Assembly (NCBI RefSeq): GCF_014855495.1 | Contig: NZ_JACYFJ010000005.1 | Coordinates: 290,231-354,230 of the forward strand | DNA: 64,000 nucleotides | DNA from: Euzebyella saccharophila | GTDB taxonomy: Bacteria > Bacteroidota > Bacteroidia > Flavobacteriales > Flavobacteriaceae | Reading direction: 5' to 3' | Shown: positions 52,814-61,442 of the stretch, in pieces | How the letters are laid out: every line of letters begins with the position of its first letter | Numbering within the stretch: position 1 is the stretch's first letter | Made by a program: the position numbers and the translations under genes | Notes under the pieces: model-generated | Told to the model about the DNA's origin: nothing | Database searches by the model: none | What the model saw: only the letters and a program-made list of their open reading frames with translations

Positions 52814-54280
52814 TTATTTTACTTGGTCTTCTTCTTCGCATCTTACCAATTTTCGGGTAAAGAGATTGTTTTTCTTAATAGTTTCGGCGATCCCTTTGGG
52901 TAACATTTCTTCCCAACCCTCTTCATCATTGATGATTCTCTTTAAAACATCTCTCGAGAAGATATGCATAATTTCCGGGTCGTAATCTATGATGTCCATT
53001 ACCTTGCCATTGTACTTAAAGAATTTGTACAATTCTTTCATTCTAGGATGAACTTTCACATTATTGCTGGTCATAATCTGACCAGTTTCTGCATTTTTCA
53101 TAGGATAAAGATAGACTTGTAGTTCTTTGAAGAACAATTTTCCAAATGCCTCCAAAATGCCTCCACTCAAGTGTCTATAGTATTTTTCGTCAAAAATATC
53201 CACAAGATTGTTAACGCCCATGGTGAGACCAATCTTGGCTTTGGTGTATTTGTTGAGATATTCAACCAATTTGTAGTATTCTTGAAATTTAGATATCATA
53301 ACCGTATGGCCCAAGGCGCATAAAAGTTCTGCGCGATCCATGAAATCCTGTTCATCAATTTCACCCGAGGCCTTAAGATTGGACAGGGTAATTTCAAAAA
53401 TGACAATGGTATTGTTTTGGTCCACCGCCTGATCACGAATAAAAATATCATGTGATTTATGGAACATGTCCATATTCACTTTGGTTACCGGCCTAAAACT
53501 TCCCCGCAACGCCAAAATATTCTTCTTGTAAAGGACTGCGGCAGGTAGTAAATTGTTGCCGTCAGGACCAAACATAACGGCATCGGTCATGTCATTTCTA
53601 ATAAGCTGTAAGCTCATTAACCTATTGTCTACATCCTTAAAATTGGGACCTGAAAAATTAATCATATCTATCTCCACCGTATCCTTATCGATATGGTCAT
53701 ATAAATATTTCAACATTTTCCTTGGCTTATGGTATTTGTAAAAAGCACCATAAATTAAGTTAACACCCAGAATTCCAAGCGTTTCTTGTTGTAGTCTAGC
53801 CTCATTTTGCTTAAAGCGAATGTGTAGGATAATTTCATCAAACTCCTTTTGCTTAGGGTCTAGCTGAAATCTAATTCCCACCCAACCATGACCTTTGTAC
53901 CTTTTGGAAAAATCTATGGTAGCCACGGTATTGGCGTACGCAAAGAACAAACGGTCAGGATGTCTGTCTCGGCTAATACGCTCTTCCATTAGGCGCATTT
54001 CATGGGATAGCATTTTTTTGAGACGGGATTGAGTAACATACCTACCGTCCTCTTCAATTCCATAAACGGCATCACTAAAATCCTTATCATAAGCGCTCAT
54101 CGCTTTGGCAATAGTGCCAGAGGCGCCACCGGCCCTAAAAAAATGCCTGGCCGTCTCTTGGCCAGCACCAATTTCGGCAAAGGTGCCATAGATGTCAGGA
54201 TTTAGGTTGATTCTTAGGGTTTTAGCCTTGATGGAAGGAATATTTTCAAAGGAAGTGTCCCTTTTTAGAACTGATGCCAT
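52814..54280 (-). CDS. conserved 488-residue protein of unknown function
   Basis: A large soluble-looking protein with no signal peptide or membrane helix. Segments that look strongly conserved are INLNPDIYGTFAEIGAGQE, HFFRAGGASGTIAKAMSAYD, MLGILGVNLIYGA-like ETLGILGVNLIYGAFY and GPDGNNLLPAAVLYKKNILALRGSFRP. A similar protein occurs widely in this phylum; I recall public records giving it names such as TonB-dependent receptor, which the sequence does not support. No nucleotide-binding or catalytic motif is obvious. A -7 element (TAACTTTG, minus strand, 54300-54307) lies 19 nt upstream. Confidence 0.8.
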   Translation of the reverse strand: MASVLKRDTSFENIPSIKAKTLRINLNPDIYGTFAEIGAGQETARHFFRAGGASGTIAKAMSAYDKDFSDAVYGIEEDGRYVTQSRLKKMLSHEMRLMEERISRDRHPDRLFFAYANTVATIDFSKRYKGHGWVGIRFQLDPKQKEFDEIILHIRFKQNEARLQQETLGILGVNLIYGAFYKYHKPRKMLKYLYDHIDKDTVEIDMINFSGPNFKDVDNRLMSLQLIRNDMTDAVMFGPDGNNLLPAAVLYKKNILALRGSFRPVTKVNMDMFHKSHDIFIRDQAVDQNNTIVIFEITLSNLKASGEIDEQDFMDRAELLCALGHTVMISKFQEYYKLVEYLNKYTKAKIGLTMGVNNLVDIFDEKYYRHLSGGILEAFGKLFFKELQVYLYPMKNAETGQIMTSNNVKVHPRMKELYKFFKYNGKVMDIIDYDPEIMHIFSRDVLKRIINDEEGWEEMLPKGIAETIKKNNLFTRKLVRCEEEDQVK

Positions 54281-54299
54281 TGGGTCGATTTTGTGTAAA

Positions 54300-54307
54300 C
54301 AAAGTTA
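54300..54307 (-). promoter_or_regulatory. -7 element of the 488-residue protein gene
   Basis: TAACTTTG on the minus strand, in the 76-nt divergent gap. Confidence 0.5.
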
Positions 54308-54341
54308 AAAAGTTCAATCTATCTATTAAATTATTTAGTTA

Positions 54342-54349
54342 TAAATTTG
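54342..54349 (+). promoter_or_regulatory. -7 element of the MBL hydrolase gene
   Basis: TAAATTTG on the plus strand, ending 7 nt before the ATG at 54357, so the leader would be about 4 nt. Confidence 0.5.
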
Positions 54350-54356
54350 GCTTTAG

Positions 54357-55133
54357 ATGAATGAGCCGTTAAAAATTACTTTTTTAGGCACCGGAACTTC
54401 TCAAGGTATTCCAATAATAGGGAGCAAACATCCTGTCTGCCTTAGTGAAAATTCAAAAGATAAAAGACTTAGGGTATCTATCATGATATCTTGGGGCAAC
54501 TATAATTATGTGGTAGATTGCGGACCCGATTTTAGGCAGCAGATGCTTACCCACAATGTAGCTAGATTGGATGGTATTTTGTTTACTCATGAACATTCAG
54601 ACCATACTGCTGGACTCGATGATATTAGGCCCTTTTTTTTCAGGCAAGGAGATATTCCTATATATGCACATGAAAGGGTCGCAAATTCATTAAAAAAACG
54701 ATTTGATTATATATTTACAGATGCCAATAGGTACCCAGGCGCTCCCGCTGTTGCCGTAAACACCATTGAAAAAGGAGTTTCTTTTGCTATTGGAGACAAA
54801 TTGGTTACGCCCATTGAGGCCAATCATAACCGAGTGCAGGTATTTGGTTTTCGATTGGATGATTTTACCTATTTAACAGATGTGAAAACGATTTCGGAGG
54901 TAGAAAAGAACAAAATTCTTGGGACTAAGGTGTTGGTGGTGAATGCCCTTAGGGAGGAGCCCCATCATTCCCATTTCAATTTGGAAGAAGCGCTTAGCTT
55001 TGTAAAAGAAGTTAGGCCAGAGAAAGCCTATCTTACACATATTAGTCACTTGTTAGGTTTTCACGATCAAGTAGAAAAGAAACTTCCGGAAAATGTACAT
55101 TTGGCCTACGACAATTTAATTTTAACTATCTAA
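54357..55133 (+). CDS. MBL-fold metallo-hydrolase (PhnP / RNase Z-like group)
   Basis: A 258-residue zinc hydrolase of the metallo-beta-lactamase superfamily. It has the PhnP-type start TFLGTGTSQGIPIIG, the metal motif FTHEHSDHTAGLDDIRPF (HxHxDH at about residues 79-84) and later histidines in EANHNRVQVFGF and YLTHISHLLGFHD. PhnP cleaves cyclic ribose phosphates; related proteins process RNA or cyclic nucleotides, so the substrate is open. The next gene starts 16 nt later. Confidence 0.88.
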   Translation: MNEPLKITFLGTGTSQGIPIIGSKHPVCLSENSKDKRLRVSIMISWGNYNYVVDCGPDFRQQMLTHNVARLDGILFTHEHSDHTAGLDDIRPFFFRQGDIPIYAHERVANSLKKRFDYIFTDANRYPGAPAVAVNTIEKGVSFAIGDKLVTPIEANHNRVQVFGFRLDDFTYLTDVKTISEVEKNKILGTKVLVVNALREEPHHSHFNLEEALSFVKEVRPEKAYLTHISHLLGFHDQVEKKLPENVHLAYDNLILTI

Positions 55134-55149
55134 ATTTTCTTAATTACTG

Positions 55150-55644
55150 ATGAAAAGTAAAATCTTCCTATACCTATTTTTGTTTGTTTCCCTCATCTGT
55201 TTATACCTTTTTGTAAGCAATGGGAATATGATGAAAGCCAAAGATGCCAAGGTTTCCAGTTTGGAATCAAAAGTGGCCCAATTGGAGGAAGAGGTACAAA
55301 ATGAAAAATTAAAAGTCCTGGAAATGCAATATTTTTCTTTAGAGAACAATGATGATGCCTTGGCTTATTATGACCATTTAGATATGGACGATCCCTCAAG
55401 GTATATTGCAGATAAACTATTGGAAACCAATGAAAATGAAGGCGATAATCCTTTAGTTCCCTATGAAGGTATGGAAAGTGATTTTAAAATCAATAAAATC
55501 AAGGTTTTGAACCATAAATGGATTCTTACTGATTTTTCAGACGGTAAGTACTGGGGAGAGCTGCTCATAAAATACGAACTGAAGGATGACATGGGAGTTG
55601 ATTTTACGACTCTGGATCATTTGCTGTATACCCGTAGCAACTAG
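55150..55644 (+). CDS. membrane-anchored coiled-coil protein of unknown function
   Basis: A 164-residue protein with one N-terminal hydrophobic helix (IFLYLFLFVSLICLYLFV), a coiled-coil segment (DAKVSSLESKVAQLEEEVQNEK) and a C-terminal soluble domain with WILTDFSDGKYWGELLIKYEL. It is 16 nt downstream of the MBL hydrolase gene and probably co-transcribed. The stop lies 1 nt from the convergent esterase gene. The function is unknown. Confidence 0.72.
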   Translation: MKSKIFLYLFLFVSLICLYLFVSNGNMMKAKDAKVSSLESKVAQLEEEVQNEKLKVLEMQYFSLENNDDALAYYDHLDMDDPSRYIADKLLETNENEGDNPLVPYEGMESDFKINKIKVLNHKWILTDFSDGKYWGELLIKYELKDDMGVDFTTLDHLLYTRSN

Positions 55645-55645
55645 T

Positions 55646-56305
55646 TTATATTTTGTCTTCCAACCACTTTTTAAAGGAATAAAAATTCTGTGGAGATACG
55701 CCATGACCCACTGGAAATTCCTCGTATACATGATTTACCCCTAGTTTTTTAAGAATTTCTGGAGCTCTTTGGGCCCATTCTGGCGGGATTACCTGGTCTA
55801 CCTGACCATGAGAGGCATACACCTGTAATTTCTTATGATCCTTTTCTTGGTAATCATTCCCTAGTATTCCTTCATTGATATATCCACTGAGCGCTATCAC
55901 ATTTTTGATTTTTTCGGGATAGGAAAGTGCTACGGAATAACTTAAAATGGTGCCTTGGCTAAAACCTAGGAGAGTGACTCTTGTAGTATCCAAACCATAG
56001 GTTGCACAGGCTTCATCAATAAACGAAACAATCTTTTCCCTAGATTCCTTGGCTTGCTCATCATCGCTCCATTTACCTTGTTCAGCATCAAAATTAATGG
56101 CGTACCAGGCATGTCCAAAAGGCTCTAAGCGATATGGGGCTCTTACTGAAATTATACAAAGTTCGTCCGGTAGTTCGGGAGCAAAGGAAAATAAGTCTTC
56201 CTCGTTACTACCGTAGCCATGGAACATAAACATAACTGGAGGTTGACCGTCATTAATGGACGAGGGCTTTATTATATGTTCTAAAGATAAAGGTGCGGTG
56301 GTCAT
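55646..56305 (-). CDS. alpha/beta hydrolase (carboxylesterase/phospholipase family)
   Basis: A 219-residue serine hydrolase of the phospholipase/carboxylesterase group. The oxyanion-hole segment is PPVMFMFHGYGSNEEDLFSF, the nucleophile is in LLGFSQGTILSYS, the aspartate region is ASHGQVDQVIPPEWA and the histidine is in FPVGHGVSPQNF. Substrates are probably short-chain esters or lysophospholipids. It is the last gene of the minus-strand unit that begins at 60178 (BatA protein). Confidence 0.88.
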   Translation of the reverse strand: MTTAPLSLEHIIKPSSINDGQPPVMFMFHGYGSNEEDLFSFAPELPDELCIISVRAPYRLEPFGHAWYAINFDAEQGKWSDDEQAKESREKIVSFIDEACATYGLDTTRVTLLGFSQGTILSYSVALSYPEKIKNVIALSGYINEGILGNDYQEKDHKKLQVYASHGQVDQVIPPEWAQRAPEILKKLGVNHVYEEFPVGHGVSPQNFYSFKKWLEDKI

Positions 56306-56338
56306 GTTAAGTTGGGGGTAAAGAGAGTAAAGTTAAAT

Positions 56339-56665
56339 TTAGCTGATAAATGTAAACCATTTTTGAAAATAGGGTCCCAAAATTGGTATAGACTGTTTTT
56401 TCTCGCTTAATGCTCCAAAAAAACCGTAGAACCACAGAATGGAATACGATAGCATCAACCCAAAGAAAGAATAAATGTTTCCCCAATTACTGGACAGAAT
56501 GCCAAAGGCAATAAACAATAGGTGGAGCCCAAAAGCCTGCCTTATGTGAAATCTGGCAAAACTATTTTTAGGTTCGGCATTCATACTAATGGCAATAAGT
56601 GAACCTACAATGGTAAAATAGGCGGTTATTGCGGCAGTTTTGCCTTCCTTTATATTCTCTTTCAT
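56339..56665 (-). CDS. DUF4870-like small membrane protein, copy 2
   Basis: A 108-residue protein with three hydrophobic segments (ITAYFTIVGSLIAISM, FGLHLLFIAFGILSS, FGLMLSYSILWFYGFFGAL). Its KTAAITAYFTIVGSLIAI and FARFHIRQAF segments mirror KTIAIISYITFIGLIIAY and FAQFHIEQSL in the gene just upstream, so the two are paralogues in tandem. I take the ATG at 56665; a TTG precedes it by one codon. The pattern resembles DUF4870/Tic20-like proteins. Function unknown. Confidence 0.76.
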   Translation of the reverse strand: MKENIKEGKTAAITAYFTIVGSLIAISMNAEPKNSFARFHIRQAFGLHLLFIAFGILSSNWGNIYSFFGLMLSYSILWFYGFFGALSEKKQSIPILGPYFQKWFTFIS

Positions 56666-56669
56666 CAAC

Positions 56670-56981
56670 TTATCCGATTGTTCCTATTATGGGGAGCGGT
56701 TCTGCTTTTCCGTTAATCGCATTTACAATGCCCAAGATGATAAGTACAAGAATACCTAACCCAATGATTGTTGAAACAATGCTTAAAGAACCTGGCAGGA
56801 ACCAACTTAGAACAGAATTGGCCAATCCCAAAATCACAATCCGCAGGGATTGTTCTATATGAAATTGGGCAAAAGCGTTGTTTTTATTATTGTTCATAAA
56901 GTACGCGATGATTAATCCTATAAAGGTGATGTAACTAATGATCGCAATGGTCTTTCCTTCTGTAATGGTATGTTGGTCCAT
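56670..56981 (-). CDS. DUF4870-like small membrane protein, copy 1
   Basis: A 103-residue protein with three hydrophobic segments and the DUF4870-like start ITEGKTIAIISYITFIG, then FAQFHIEQSLRI and a last helix pair (IVSTIIGLGILVLIILGIVNAIN). It lies 21 nt after the dihydroorotase-like gene and 4 nt before its paralogue. Together they may form a membrane complex; nothing in the sequence shows what it does. Confidence 0.78.
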   Translation of the reverse strand: MDQHTITEGKTIAIISYITFIGLIIAYFMNNNKNNAFAQFHIEQSLRIVILGLANSVLSWFLPGSLSIVSTIIGLGILVLIILGIVNAINGKAEPLPIIGTIG

Positions 56982-57002
56982 AATCCTATGTTTTGGTTCT
57001 TA

Positions 57003-58259
57003 CTAATTTAGTACAATTTTGGAGTTGTTGATGCTGCCGTAAACGCGCCCTTTGAGCGTTCTATTAAGAAACATACTGTTTTTAGAGGTGCTGTAAATAT
57101 GCTCCTCCGTAAACTTTATTTTGGTATCTGGGTCAAACAAAGTTAGATTGGCTGCCTGACCTTCTAAAAGGACCGGCTCCGTTACTCCAAAAGTTCTTCG
57201 GCCTTGTGTCAACAAATTCACCGTTTTTTCTGCCCCCAGTAGAACATTAAGTGCACTAAAGGCACTTTCAAGCCCAATGGTACCATAATTGGCATTGTCA
57301 AACTCAACACGCTTTTCTTCAATGGTCAAGGGGGTATGATCGGTGCTTACAAAATCAATTACACCAGATTTAATACCTTTTAGCAATGCTTTGGAATCTT
57401 CTTTAGTACGTAAGGGAGGCATTACCTTAAAATCCGAATCAAATCCTTCCAGTTCGGTATCGGTGAAAAATAGATTGTGTACTGCAACACTACAGCTAAC
57501 ATTGAGCCCCTTTTTCTTTGCTTCCGCAATAAGGGAAACTGAATTTGCCGTTGAAATGGTGGGTATGTGCAGTCGCCCGCCCGCATATTCCAAAATGAAA
57601 AGGTCTCTCGCTATCTGAAGTTCTTCGGCCAAAGCGGGGATACCTTTTAATCCTAATTTAGTAGAAACTTCACCTTCATTTACGATTCCTTTCCCTTTAA
57701 TTTGGGTGTCCAACGGAAAAGAAAAAACCAATCCATTAAAATTTTGGGTATATTGAAGTGCAATTTTTAAGAGGTTGGAATTTTTTATAGGTAGCTTATA
57801 ATCATAATAGCCAACAGCTCCGACGTTTTTCATGTCAAAAAGTTCTGCCAAGTCTTCACCATCCGCATTCATGGTCAAAGTACCTAATGGATGTAGATTG
57901 GTAAGTTGGTTTTTAGCAGCGTTCTTTAAAAAGACAATGTCAGGGCTGCTATCGGGAACCGGATGAACATTAGGGTTCAATATTATATCCGTAAACCCGC
58001 TTTTTGCCGCAGTAAGAAGTCCGTTTTCAATGGTTTCCCTATCCTCATGACCAGGTTCCCCAAAACTTACACCGGTATCCATCCAACCCAATGAAACATG
58101 CAAATTCTCTAAACGGATTATCTGTGTGGCCTTTTCTCCTTCAATTTTATCTGCAATTTTAGAGATAATTCCATCCTCAATTAGGATGTCCCGTTCTTTT
58201 AAATGTATATCCTTTTGATTGGAGTTAACAATTGTGGCCGACTTTAAAAGGATGTTCAT
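57003..58259 (-). CDS. dihydroorotase-like protein lacking the catalytic metal ligands
   Basis: A 418-residue amidohydrolase-fold protein clearly related to class I dihydroorotase (GEPGHEDRETIENG, PNVHPVPDSSPD, FVSTDHTPLT, GTIGLESAFSAL). The metal site is lost: the expected D-x-H-x-H-x-R-E-P-G reads DTGVSFGEPG, so both histidines and the substrate arginine are replaced; the later H-x-x-H reads LHIPT, and the histidine of the TDHAPH motif is missing (STDHTPL). Only one aspartate remains. It is probably catalytically inactive, like the pseudo-DHOase subunits that stabilise aspartate transcarbamoylase in some bacteria. It overlaps the BatA gene by 4 nt. Confidence 0.86.
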   Translation of the reverse strand: MNILLKSATIVNSNQKDIHLKERDILIEDGIISKIADKIEGEKATQIIRLENLHVSLGWMDTGVSFGEPGHEDRETIENGLLTAAKSGFTDIILNPNVHPVPDSSPDIVFLKNAAKNQLTNLHPLGTLTMNADGEDLAELFDMKNVGAVGYYDYKLPIKNSNLLKIALQYTQNFNGLVFSFPLDTQIKGKGIVNEGEVSTKLGLKGIPALAEELQIARDLFILEYAGGRLHIPTISTANSVSLIAEAKKKGLNVSCSVAVHNLFFTDTELEGFDSDFKVMPPLRTKEDSKALLKGIKSGVIDFVSTDHTPLTIEEKRVEFDNANYGTIGLESAFSALNVLLGAEKTVNLLTQGRRTFGVTEPVLLEGQAANLTLFDPDTKIKFTEEHIYSTSKNSMFLNRTLKGRVYGSINNSKIVLN

Positions 58260-60178
58260 TTAAGGAATTTTTGAATGAGTATTTCAACCATAAGAAATAA
58301 CAGCGCTAAAATAACAAACCATTTCCAAAGCTCCGTAACCCTATTGTCTTTTTCCAAACCGACAAATAATTCGGCAAGGGAGCTGTAAGTTTTAATATTC
58401 TCTTTTTCTTCAAGTTGTAGATAGTTCAACCTGCTTTCATTCCTGTTAAAATTAAAACTGGCATGTCCTACAGTTTTACCATTGTCTAAAATATTGAAAA
58501 CTCCATCATCCGTAAGATGGTCATTAAAAGTAAGTCGCACTTTGTTGGATAATGATTGTTGAGGAGGAATAAACTCAAGCCCTTTTTTTGCAAGTTTAAG
58601 AATACCATCCTTTCTTAGAGCAACTGTTACATCCAAAGAATTTTCGTCACCTAACGTATAATATAGATGAGGAATTTTGAGACTGTTGCTACCCATTTTA
58701 TAGAATGTAGGAACTATCAAAGGAGAGTTTTTAAAATTGGAATAATCCTTTGACAATGGCGATGAAAACACATAAATGGTATCATCACCTACTAAAAAGG
58801 GAGTTTGGTCTTGGTAGGCCAGGGCAGATGGTAGAGATGATTGGATCTTATAATGAAAACGAGTATTGGGATATTGAAAATTGGTAACGTTTTTTTCAAA
58901 AACGTTGGCAAATAATGGATGGTTAAAACTTATGCTTGTTATTTTTTTTTCCGATTCCAATTTTGGTCCGATTGTAATGTTGCTTAATTGGGATAGAAAT
59001 AAATTGTAGGATGAGTTATCAGTCTCCGCTGCAGGTATAATTGTAATATGACCTCCCGAAGCAGCAAATGCTCTTAAACTAGTGGCTAAAGTTGATGTAA
59101 TTTCTTTAAGTTCGTTTAGGATGATGAGATTCTGTTCTTCAATTTCACTGTAATTTAAATTTTTGAGAAGGGCAGATGCGTATAGGAACTCATCTGAGGT
59201 AAATATTCGACTTAAAAAATTGCTTTCTTCTTCACTAACGGTCAGTACCTTAATTTGCTCCCTTTCCTCAATATTAAAGAAGAACTTGTTGTCATAGTTA
59301 AGCCCCGTATCTACCAATTCTATTTTCCCATTAAATTGCTCTCCCTTTGGAATGGTAAAAGTAATGGCTCCTTGGTTTTGTTCATTAAAGGATGCTGAGC
59401 TTTTAGCGGTTAATGTACTGTCATTGTAAAGAGAGACCGGGATGTTGTCCAACTGGTTTTGACTTGTTAGTTTTACGGAAAGATTTAGATAATCTCCTTC
59501 CGTTTTCTCCAAAAAAACAGAGTCGATGGATACATTGTTTTCGCTATCACCTTTTAACTGTACCCAATGCTTTTGAATTTGTTGACTGGAATCTGATGAA
59601 ATTTCACCCAAAGCATTTTGAAAATCCGATACCAGAATTAGGTTTTTGTCAGTCTGGTCATCTGCGGAAAAAAAAGTTTGCGCCTTTAACTCTACCTCCT
59701 TAATAGTTAGTTGCTTAAAGCTATGTTCAAGGGATAATAGTTCATTCTGTATATCCTGAACCCGAACATCCTTAAAAGTTCTTGTATTGGTGAATAGTGT
59801 AAGGCGTTGGTCTTTAGGTGCCGACTTAATAAAGTCTTGAACTGCATTTTGCAGAAGTGTGATTCCTTCTTTTTTTAGCTGCATGCTAAAAGAATCATCA
59901 AGGTAAATAATGTTCTCTTTTTCTTTTAAAGCTTGATTTTTGGCAAAAAAGGGTTGGGCAAAAGCAGTGACCAAAGCTGCCAACAATAGAAGTCTAGTAA
60001 CCAGCAACAACCACTTTTTGAGGGTATTGCTCTTTCGTGATTCAATAACTACCTTCTTGAGCAGTTTTACGTTCGTAAAAGGAGTTTTTTGAAATTTTCT
60101 AAGTTGAAAAAGATGAATAAAAATAGGAATCAGGAGAAGAAATAATGCCCAAAGAAGTTCTGGATGTTTAAATTGCAT
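58256..60178 (-). CDS. BatA / VWA-like aerotolerance family membrane protein
   Basis: A 640-residue protein. The N-terminus has two membrane helices with the BatA signature (FKHPELLWALFLLLIPIFIHLFQLRKF begins the first helix; the basic loop FTNVKLLKKVV follows). A von Willebrand factor A-like region (IIYLDDSFSMQL, SAPKDQRLTLFTN, LILVSDFQNA) comes next, then a long extracytoplasmic beta region and a last membrane helix. Bat operons were named for aerotolerance in Bacteroides; here the usual moxR and batB-E partners are absent and a dihydroorotase-like gene follows instead. Confidence 0.85.
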   Translation of the reverse strand: MQFKHPELLWALFLLLIPIFIHLFQLRKFQKTPFTNVKLLKKVVIESRKSNTLKKWLLLVTRLLLLAALVTAFAQPFFAKNQALKEKENIIYLDDSFSMQLKKEGITLLQNAVQDFIKSAPKDQRLTLFTNTRTFKDVRVQDIQNELLSLEHSFKQLTIKEVELKAQTFFSADDQTDKNLILVSDFQNALGEISSDSSQQIQKHWVQLKGDSENNVSIDSVFLEKTEGDYLNLSVKLTSQNQLDNIPVSLYNDSTLTAKSSASFNEQNQGAITFTIPKGEQFNGKIELVDTGLNYDNKFFFNIEEREQIKVLTVSEEESNFLSRIFTSDEFLYASALLKNLNYSEIEEQNLIILNELKEITSTLATSLRAFAASGGHITIIPAAETDNSSYNLFLSQLSNITIGPKLESEKKITSISFNHPLFANVFEKNVTNFQYPNTRFHYKIQSSLPSALAYQDQTPFLVGDDTIYVFSSPLSKDYSNFKNSPLIVPTFYKMGSNSLKIPHLYYTLGDENSLDVTVALRKDGILKLAKKGLEFIPPQQSLSNKVRLTFNDHLTDDGVFNILDNGKTVGHASFNFNRNESRLNYLQLEEKENIKTYSSLAELFVGLEKDNRVTELWKWFVILALLFLMVEILIQKFLK

Positions 60179-60195
60179 ATCCTGAGTTGAGTAAG

Positions 60196-60203
60196 CAAAT
60201 ATA
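60196..60203 (-). promoter_or_regulatory. -7 element of the BatA operon
   Basis: TATATTTG on the minus strand, ending 17 nt before the ATG at 60178. Confidence 0.55.
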
Positions 60204-60235
60204 GATAAAAAAGAAGGATTGCTTTAGAACGATAG

Positions 60236-61243
60236 CTAGCAAAAAAAGAAGTAATCTTCCATATTTTGATGACCTAGTTTAGCGAGATATTTTTTAATGG
60301 ATTCTTGGGCTTGCTCATTGGCAACTGTAATGATGCTCTGTGGGTTTTCAATATTTTTAAGCGTAGAAAAATGCTGCATTTCTACCCCATAGATGTCCTT
60401 TCCTATTTTGTTGGGGTTATCACACAACCATATAAACTTAAGACCTGCTTTTTGTAGACCTTTGGCAATTTCCTTGCCTTTATATCCCGCACCCCAAATG
60501 GTTAAAACGCTATCTTTCTTGTAGTCGATATTTAAAAAATAATGCAACTTAATACCAAGAAAATAATTTTGGGCGTAGTGTTCACTGGTTCTGGAGGTTC
60601 TATGATCGTAATCCCTCCAATAGTGTAAGACCTGATTGCAAGGAATACATTTTAAATTGTTCCGGTAGAATCTGAAAGTAAGATCATAATCCTCTGGATA
60701 CCGGTTGGAATCAAATGCGCCTACTTTTAATAGATCATCGCGGTAAGTCATCCAACAAGGCGAAGGAATGACACACTCTTTATAGATTTCATTGTAGTTA
60801 CTACCGTTTTCGGTAAGATAGTTCAGCCATTTTTCGTATCGGGCATACCCATTACTGATTCCTCTACTTGAAAAATAGGTCACCTGACCTACCGCTACAT
60901 GGCCATTACCCTCACGAAGTAATGAATTGACCATAACTTCAAGTTTGTTTAATGTCATAATATCATCGGAGTCCATTCGTGTTACCATTTGGCCTTTACT
61001 TTGATTAAAAGCATGTCTCAAAGCCTGTATAATACCGCTTCCGGGGTTTTTGGAGAGTTTTATTCGTTCATCTTTATGGGCATATTCTTCTACTATTTGA
61101 TAACTGGAGTCACTGGAACCATCATCCACTGCCAAAATTTCCCAATGCGAATAAGTTTGTTCAATTATGGAGTTTAGGCAATCTGGAAGAAACTCCGAAG
61201 TATTTTTAAAAGGAATGAGAATACTGACCAGCGGATTTTGCAT
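60236..61243 (-). CDS. glycosyltransferase family 2 protein
   Basis: A 335-residue GT-A glycosyltransferase. The N-terminus has VSILIPFKNTSEFLPDCLNSI and EILAVDDGSSDSS, with the nucleotide-binding aspartates; the metal-binding DxD is RMDSDD, and the acceptor part shows EDYDLTFRFYR. A C-terminal stretch (TIWGAGYKGKEIAKGLQKAG, VTVANEQAQESI) resembles a nucleotide-binding Rossmann segment like those fused to sugar-modifying enzymes. It is not linked to the other polysaccharide genes and lies near the tRNA-Ser. Confidence 0.87.
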   Translation of the reverse strand: MQNPLVSILIPFKNTSEFLPDCLNSIIEQTYSHWEILAVDDGSSDSSYQIVEEYAHKDERIKLSKNPGSGIIQALRHAFNQSKGQMVTRMDSDDIMTLNKLEVMVNSLLREGNGHVAVGQVTYFSSRGISNGYARYEKWLNYLTENGSNYNEIYKECVIPSPCWMTYRDDLLKVGAFDSNRYPEDYDLTFRFYRNNLKCIPCNQVLHYWRDYDHRTSRTSEHYAQNYFLGIKLHYFLNIDYKKDSVLTIWGAGYKGKEIAKGLQKAGLKFIWLCDNPNKIGKDIYGVEMQHFSTLKNIENPQSIITVANEQAQESIKKYLAKLGHQNMEDYFFFC

Positions 61244-61348
61244 GAATGCAATTTACATAAAACGCTTAGTAAAGTGTAATGGATAAAAAGAGGGGTCCTT
61301 AAGCCAAAATAAATTTCAATTTTACTTTAACCTAATAAAAAAGGTTCT

Positions 61349-61356
61349 TATATTTG
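61349..61356 (+). promoter_or_regulatory. -7 element before the tRNA-Ser region
   Basis: TATATTTG, 11 nt before the decayed tRNA copy that starts at 61367; it would drive both copies. Confidence 0.5.
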
Positions 61357-61366
61357 CACCCGCTTA

Positions 61367-61442
61367 GGAGAAATGGCAGAGTGGTTGTCCTGATAGCTAT
61401 CGGGAGCGGCAATTTTGAAAACTAAAACTTCTAAGACATATT
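61367..61442 (+). pseudogene. Decayed tRNA-Ser copy interrupted by a palindrome
   Basis: The first 18 nt (GGAGAAATGGCAGAGTGG) are identical to the 5' end of the real tRNA-Ser 76 nt downstream, and GCGGCA-ATTTTGAAAACT parallels GCGGCA-GTCTTGAAAACT around the anticodon loop. Between them is CCTGATAGCTATCGGG (61389-61404), a near-perfect 16-nt palindrome, in the D-loop. The variable arm, T-arm and acceptor 3' half are missing or unrecognisable, so it cannot fold as a tRNA. Confidence 0.75.

Noticed and set aside
52814..54280. TonB-dependent receptor as a name for this protein.
   Set aside because: There is no signal peptide, plug domain or barrel pattern.
61367..61442. A second functional tRNA-Ser.
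   Set aside because: It has no pairing 3' acceptor half, no T-arm and a palindrome in the D-loop.
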